Below, one piece after another: positions 60,778 through 64,000 of a DNA stretch of 64,000 nt. The notes beneath the pieces are model-generated. The model was not told the DNA's origin. It did not search any database and saw only the letters and a program-made list of their open reading frames with translations. A program made the position numbers and the translations under genes. Origin of the DNA: Ardenticatenaceae bacterium (GTDB taxonomy: Bacteria > Chloroflexota > Anaerolineae > Promineifilales > Promineifilaceae); the NCBI GenBank assembly GCA_011525915.1, contig WYBM01000097.1:1-64000 (forward strand). The letters run 5' to 3'. Each line of letters opens with the position of its first letter. Within the stretch, counting starts at the first letter, position 1.

Positions 60778-60931
60778 CCTATTGGCCCTATACCCATAGT
60801 CATATCCCCACCAGAGATAGAATCATACTCAAAAGGTGATTGCCACATCAGGAAAGCACCTCCCTTGCCGCCGATAATTAGGTGGAAGTCATGGTTGGAT
60901 TTATCCCACTTACCTGTAAGGAGAGGCACTG

Positions 60932-61207
60932 ATGTCTTTACTTTCACCCTTGGATTTGCTGACGGTAACTGATAATGAACAGGATGTTATTCGCTGCCTG
61001 ATACGGCGACCACACCTGACGGCCGTGGAGATTGCCAAATTCACCAAAATCCCCCTGGCAGACTTAGAAAGGCTGCTCAGTACCATGGTCCAAGAAGCAC
61101 GCCTGATTTTAGATGACCAGAACAAGTTCCAGGTTTTAATGGGCAAAGAGAACAAACAAAAGACAGGCCGGTCTGGCACCGGACTGTTGGATTCATTGTT
61201 TGGTTAG
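60932..61207 (+). CDS. Small winged-helix protein
   Basis: A 91-residue protein: a winged-helix-like domain (residues about 18-68, DVIRCLIRRPHLTAVEIAKF then LADLERLLSTMVQEARLIL) with a short basic Gly/Ser tail ending LLDSLFG. It matches the first 75 residues of the next gene (LSPLDLL versus LSPVDLL, IRCL versus LRCL), so the two arose by duplication. AAGGAG precedes the start. It may bind DNA or act as a partner or competitor of the larger protein. Confidence 0.65.
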   Translation: MSLLSPLDLLTVTDNEQDVIRCLIRRPHLTAVEIAKFTKIPLADLERLLSTMVQEARLILDDQNKFQVLMGKENKQKTGRSGTGLLDSLFG

Positions 61208-61215
61208 AGCGTGTT

Positions 61216-62904
61216 ATGTCTGCACTTTCTCCTGTTGATTTACTTTTGGTATCGGCCGTGGAACAAACCATTCTACGCTGCCTGACAAAATATCCCAAGC
61301 TCACCATCTTTGAGGTGGCCGCTAAAACGGGCTTGCCCCTGACGCAGGTGGAAGAGGTTTTAGAGGCTTTATTGGCTCAGGCGCAAGTGGTAGAACAACT
61401 ACAGCGAGGAAAACGGGTGTTCTCTACCCGCTTTCAATTTAAACGGCGAGCCGTGCGCAATATGCCGGGAGAAATCCTGACGCTTTTTGAACAACCCTCA
61501 GATCAATTCCTAACCGAAACACCGCTGACGGCCGTGCTGCCTGCGGCGGCCATTGCCCAACTCTTGAGCTTGAGCCAGAAACGCACACTGCTGCCGGATG
61601 AAGTGCTGGCCTGGCAGGGGCAAAAAGTGGGCCATGTGGCCCTGGTGCAGCGTGGGCTGCTGGCCACCACACGCCTAAAAGGGCGGCATACAGGCCAGAA
61701 GGATGGCTATGTGCATCGCACAGAGTGGATCGGGCTGACAGAAGCTTTGAGCGACACGGCCGTGACGGCTACTTATACGGCCGTCACTGAGACGACGCTG
61801 CTCACCTGGCCGATTCATGAATTTCTGGATTTTGCCCGGCATCACTGCGGCTTTGCCCTGACAATCGCCCGCCAGTTAAGCCAGCAGTTACGGGGATGTG
61901 AAAAAGCGCAAACGCAGGGTCAGCGTAAATTATGGGTCATTGAAGGTGTACATGCCGGGGCTGGGGCCACCACCTTTGCCCTGAATCTGGCGCTGCTGGC
62001 CCAGCAGCAGACCAGCCAGACCAAAACACGCACCCTATTCTGGCCACTGGTGGATGAGCAGACGCCCATTTTGCCTTTTCTGCCGGAAACCGAATCGCCG
62101 CCCGAGAAAGTGCTGGGCCTGGCAAAAATTATCACAGTTTCTGGCGGCCTGGACGTGCTGACCCGTATCGCCCGTAACAGCTATTCGGCGCAGGTGCAGT
62201 TAGATATTCTGTTAGTTGATCTCTTTGCCCGTTATGAATACATCATTTGTGATACTGGCAGTGACATTACCGATGAACTGCGGCAGCGTTTACGTGGGCA
62301 GGCCCATACCCTGATCACCCTTACCCAGAACGAAGAAGATGCAGACATGGCCATTCATCGCTGGAATACCCTGCAGCCTTATTCATTCCCAGGGCAAAAG
62401 CGGGTGTTGGCGCTTAATGGGTGCAGCGCACCGGCCGCCAGCGTTGACGCCAGATTTCACCTGGCCATTCCCGGGGATGAAGCAGCCGTGGGCACGGCCG
62501 TGGCTCACAACAGCAGCATCGTCGCCGCGGCGCCAGACAGCCCGCTGGCCCAAGCTTTGCAAGAAGTCTACCGGCGGCTTTCCCTCAACCACACCGTGGC
62601 CCTGTTTGTCCCGTCTACCATGGACGTCAACCAGCACACGGACAACAGCACCCAGGTACAGTCTACCCTATCCTTTCTGGGCAATCTGTTTGGCGGGGCC
62701 ACCAGCAGCAACGCTGAGGGGGCCTGGCGCAGTGAAGAAAGTGGTCTGGTCACGGAAAAGGTGACCATTGTGCGTACCTTTGTTTCTAAAAAGGCGTTGG
62801 ATACGCACCTGGATGATGTCTTGAACTTTGCGGCCGAATTAAAACGGAATATGAAGCAGGAAGCAGTAGCGATTAGTGTAGACCACCAACTGATATTGGT
62901 CTGA
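61216..62904 (+). CDS. Winged-helix / cNMP-like / CpaE-like ATPase fusion
   Basis: A 562-residue protein in three parts. A winged-helix-like domain (about 1-75) comes first. A cyclic-nucleotide-binding-like beta barrel (about 105-235; LLPDEVLAWQGQKVGHVALV, then a helix FALTIARQLSQQLRG) follows, lacking a clear phosphate-cassette Arg. A MinD/CpaE-type ATPase (about 240-490) ends the recognisable part, with P-loop GVHAGAGATTFALNLALLA and strand YEYIICDTGSDI. The P-loop lacks the signature Lys before GATT (it reads AGAGATT), as in several CpaE proteins. The combination recalls regulators that place pilus or signalling machines. Target unknown. Confidence 0.65.
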   Translation: MSALSPVDLLLVSAVEQTILRCLTKYPKLTIFEVAAKTGLPLTQVEEVLEALLAQAQVVEQLQRGKRVFSTRFQFKRRAVRNMPGEILTLFEQPSDQFLTETPLTAVLPAAAIAQLLSLSQKRTLLPDEVLAWQGQKVGHVALVQRGLLATTRLKGRHTGQKDGYVHRTEWIGLTEALSDTAVTATYTAVTETTLLTWPIHEFLDFARHHCGFALTIARQLSQQLRGCEKAQTQGQRKLWVIEGVHAGAGATTFALNLALLAQQQTSQTKTRTLFWPLVDEQTPILPFLPETESPPEKVLGLAKIITVSGGLDVLTRIARNSYSAQVQLDILLVDLFARYEYIICDTGSDITDELRQRLRGQAHTLITLTQNEEDADMAIHRWNTLQPYSFPGQKRVLALNGCSAPAASVDARFHLAIPGDEAAVGTAVAHNSSIVAAAPDSPLAQALQEVYRRLSLNHTVALFVPSTMDVNQHTDNSTQVQSTLSFLGNLFGGATSSNAEGAWRSEESGLVTEKVTIVRTFVSKKALDTHLDDVLNFAAELKRNMKQEAVAISVDHQLILV

Positions 62905-62936
62905 TGCCTAAGGGCTCGTTGACAATGAACTTGGTG

Positions 62937-63020
62937 TTTTAAGTGATCACTATTCAGTTGTCACTATTCAGTTGGGTGTTCTTCCGGACTGATCACTGGG
63001 CACTGATGACTGATTACCTG
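62937..63020. repeat. Diverged repeat element, copy G
   Basis: AGTGATCACTATTCAGTTGT, CACTATTCAGTTG, then ACTGATCACTGGGCACTGAT and GACTGATTACC: CAGT/ACTG units in inverted arrangement, a distant relative of the MITE-like family. It separates the ATPase fusion from the dCache gene. Confidence 0.45.
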
Positions 63021-63065
63021 GCAAAATCCCAAGTTATTCTGAGCGAACCCTGAGTGAGGGTTACC

Positions 63066-64000
63066 ATGAACAAGCTGGTCAATTGGTTACAAGGGTCGAT
63101 TTACCGGGCAATATTGTTGGCGTTTATCTTGGTGTCGGTGATACCGATTGTCCTCATCTCCCTTCTTTTCACCCGCCAGAGCATGGAAGCGCTGACGCGG
63201 CAGATGGAGGAAAACCTGCAATTGCTGGCGCAGGCCAAAGCCGAGGAGATAAACCTGAAGCTGGATGAAGTGATGCACACCACCCTCATTGCCGCCCAAC
63301 TGGCAGCTGAGGCGTTGCAAACACCGGCGGACCCCACGCAGATGAGCCAGAGCCTGGCCCATTACCGGCCAGATTCACGGCAAATTGTGGGGCTGGATGC
63401 GTATTACAACGAGCAGGGTGGGGCCAATGTGCTGGGGACAGACCTTTCTAACGTCTATTGGCCACATACTCTGGCGGCGGACACGGCCGTGGCCCGCGAA
63501 ATTGTGCAGACAGAGCGGCTGGACGGCCCATTTGCGGCCATCAAATCTGTCAGCCCGGATACGCAGTGGATTTATATGACCACCCCTGAAGGCATGATGC
63601 GCCTGTACCCCTGGGCCTCTAATGATCATTATCCCGATGATTGGGATCCCCGCCAGATCGTTTTTTACACAGTGGCCGCCCCGGAAAATAACCCGGCATT
63701 GGGGCCGCAGTGGACGCCGCCTTACGTGGACTTTGCCGGGGCCGGCTGGATGGTCACGGCTTCGGCGCCGATCCTGGCAGATGATGGCACGTTTTTAGGG
63801 GTGATGTCCCATGATGTCACCATTGAGTCTTTGAAGCAGATTGCCCTGGAAATTACGGTGTTAAACGGCGTAGGGGTCGGCTTTTTAATTGATAATGAAG
63901 GCAAGGTGATCGCCCACCCGGCCTACCAGGATGCGTCAGCCAGCAAAGGCACCCAGGAAGATGTCAATCTGCTGCAGCAGGGGTCTGCTGATTACGTGGC
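63066..64000 (+). CDS. dCache-domain membrane sensor, N-terminal part
   Basis: At least 311 residues, cut by the window end. A basic N-terminus and membrane helix (about 13-36, IYRAILLAFILVSVIPIVLI) lead into an outside helical stalk. A double-Cache ligand domain follows, with YPWASNDHYPDDWDPRQIVFY, WTPPYVDFAGAGWMVTAS and GVMSHDVTIESL near the second lobe. Cache sensors of this kind usually bind small metabolites and carry a HAMP plus kinase, cyclase or chemotaxis module after the second membrane helix. That part lies outside the window. The frame is open from the ATG at 63066 to the end. Confidence 0.82.
   Translation, partial: MNKLVNWLQGSIYRAILLAFILVSVIPIVLISLLFTRQSMEALTRQMEENLQLLAQAKAEEINLKLDEVMHTTLIAAQLAAEALQTPADPTQMSQSLAHYRPDSRQIVGLDAYYNEQGGANVLGTDLSNVYWPHTLAADTAVAREIVQTERLDGPFAAIKSVSPDTQWIYMTTPEGMMRLYPWASNDHYPDDWDPRQIVFYTVAAPENNPALGPQWTPPYVDFAGAGWMVTASAPILADDGTFLGVMSHDVTIESLKQIALEITVLNGVGVGFLIDNEGKVIAHPAYQDASASKGTQEDVNLLQQGSADYV

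Overview
The window is most likely from a filamentous or anaerobic member of the Chloroflexota (Anaerolineae or Ardenticatenia side). The evidence is the gene content, namely tsaE-tsaB-rimI, a RibXY-type flavin importer behind an FMN riboswitch, and many PAS/GAF kinases. A secreted-protein C-terminus of the form IYLPVVMKP, typical of that phylum, also survives at the left edge. No rRNA, CRISPR array, prophage or intact transposase is visible. One genome-wide signature stands out: the palindromic octamer ACGGCCGT is scattered through genes and spacers far above chance.

Layout. 1-0.5 kb: hairpins and a dead gene end. 0.5-12.4 kb: housekeeping and accessory metabolism (ROK sugar kinase, membrane zinc protease, large hybrid histidine kinase between two 38-bp direct repeats, GNAT enzyme, homocysteine methyltransferase, phosphoglucomutase, and an epimerase/P450 pair facing a TetR regulator). 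13.2-14.8 kb: DUF2877, RidA and a 59-residue membrane protein. 14.9-17.9 kb: FMN riboswitch, terminator and ABC importer. 18-31.1 kb: lipoprotein, phosphoesterase, tsaE-tsaB-rimI, a sugar-nucleotide epimerase whose active-site motif is split by a 331-residue intein, FkbM methyltransferase, nitrilase, DinB, MOSC, an adenylate cyclase/ATPase/TPR regulator, CcdA and a thioredoxin-like lipoprotein.

31.3-49.1 kb, all on the minus strand, is an anaerobic aromatic catabolism island. It holds a four-subunit ATP-dependent benzoyl-CoA reductase, the dienoyl-CoA hydratase, hydroxyenoyl-CoA dehydrogenase and ring-opening hydrolase that act after it, a PadBCD-like phenylacetyl-CoA oxidoreductase, an IorAB-like 2-ketoacid:ferredoxin oxidoreductase, a PaaX-type regulator, a CoA thioesterase and a hemerythrin. 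Read together, these could take phenylpyruvate or phenylacetyl-CoA to benzoyl-CoA and through ring opening, with IorAB supplying reduced ferredoxin to the reductase.

49.3-55.2 kb: a two-component pair, recO, a decayed GNAT, a ribbon-helix-helix/VOC fusion with tandem 8-bp operator boxes, cytidine deaminase, a short GlmU-like nucleotidyltransferase and tRNA-Gln(UUG).

55.3-64 kb is the most unusual region. A 77-residue peptide gene with a Trp near its C-terminus overlaps a polyprenyl-synthase-like gene. That gene overlaps a ten-membrane-segment PDZ-like sensor kinase, which is followed by a NarL-type response regulator. This is the gene set of the ComQXPA isoprenyl-peptide quorum-sensing system known from Bacillus. 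It is followed by a second NarL-type regulator, a small winged-helix protein, a winged-helix/cNMP-like/CpaE-like ATPase fusion, and the start of a dCache sensor that runs off the window.
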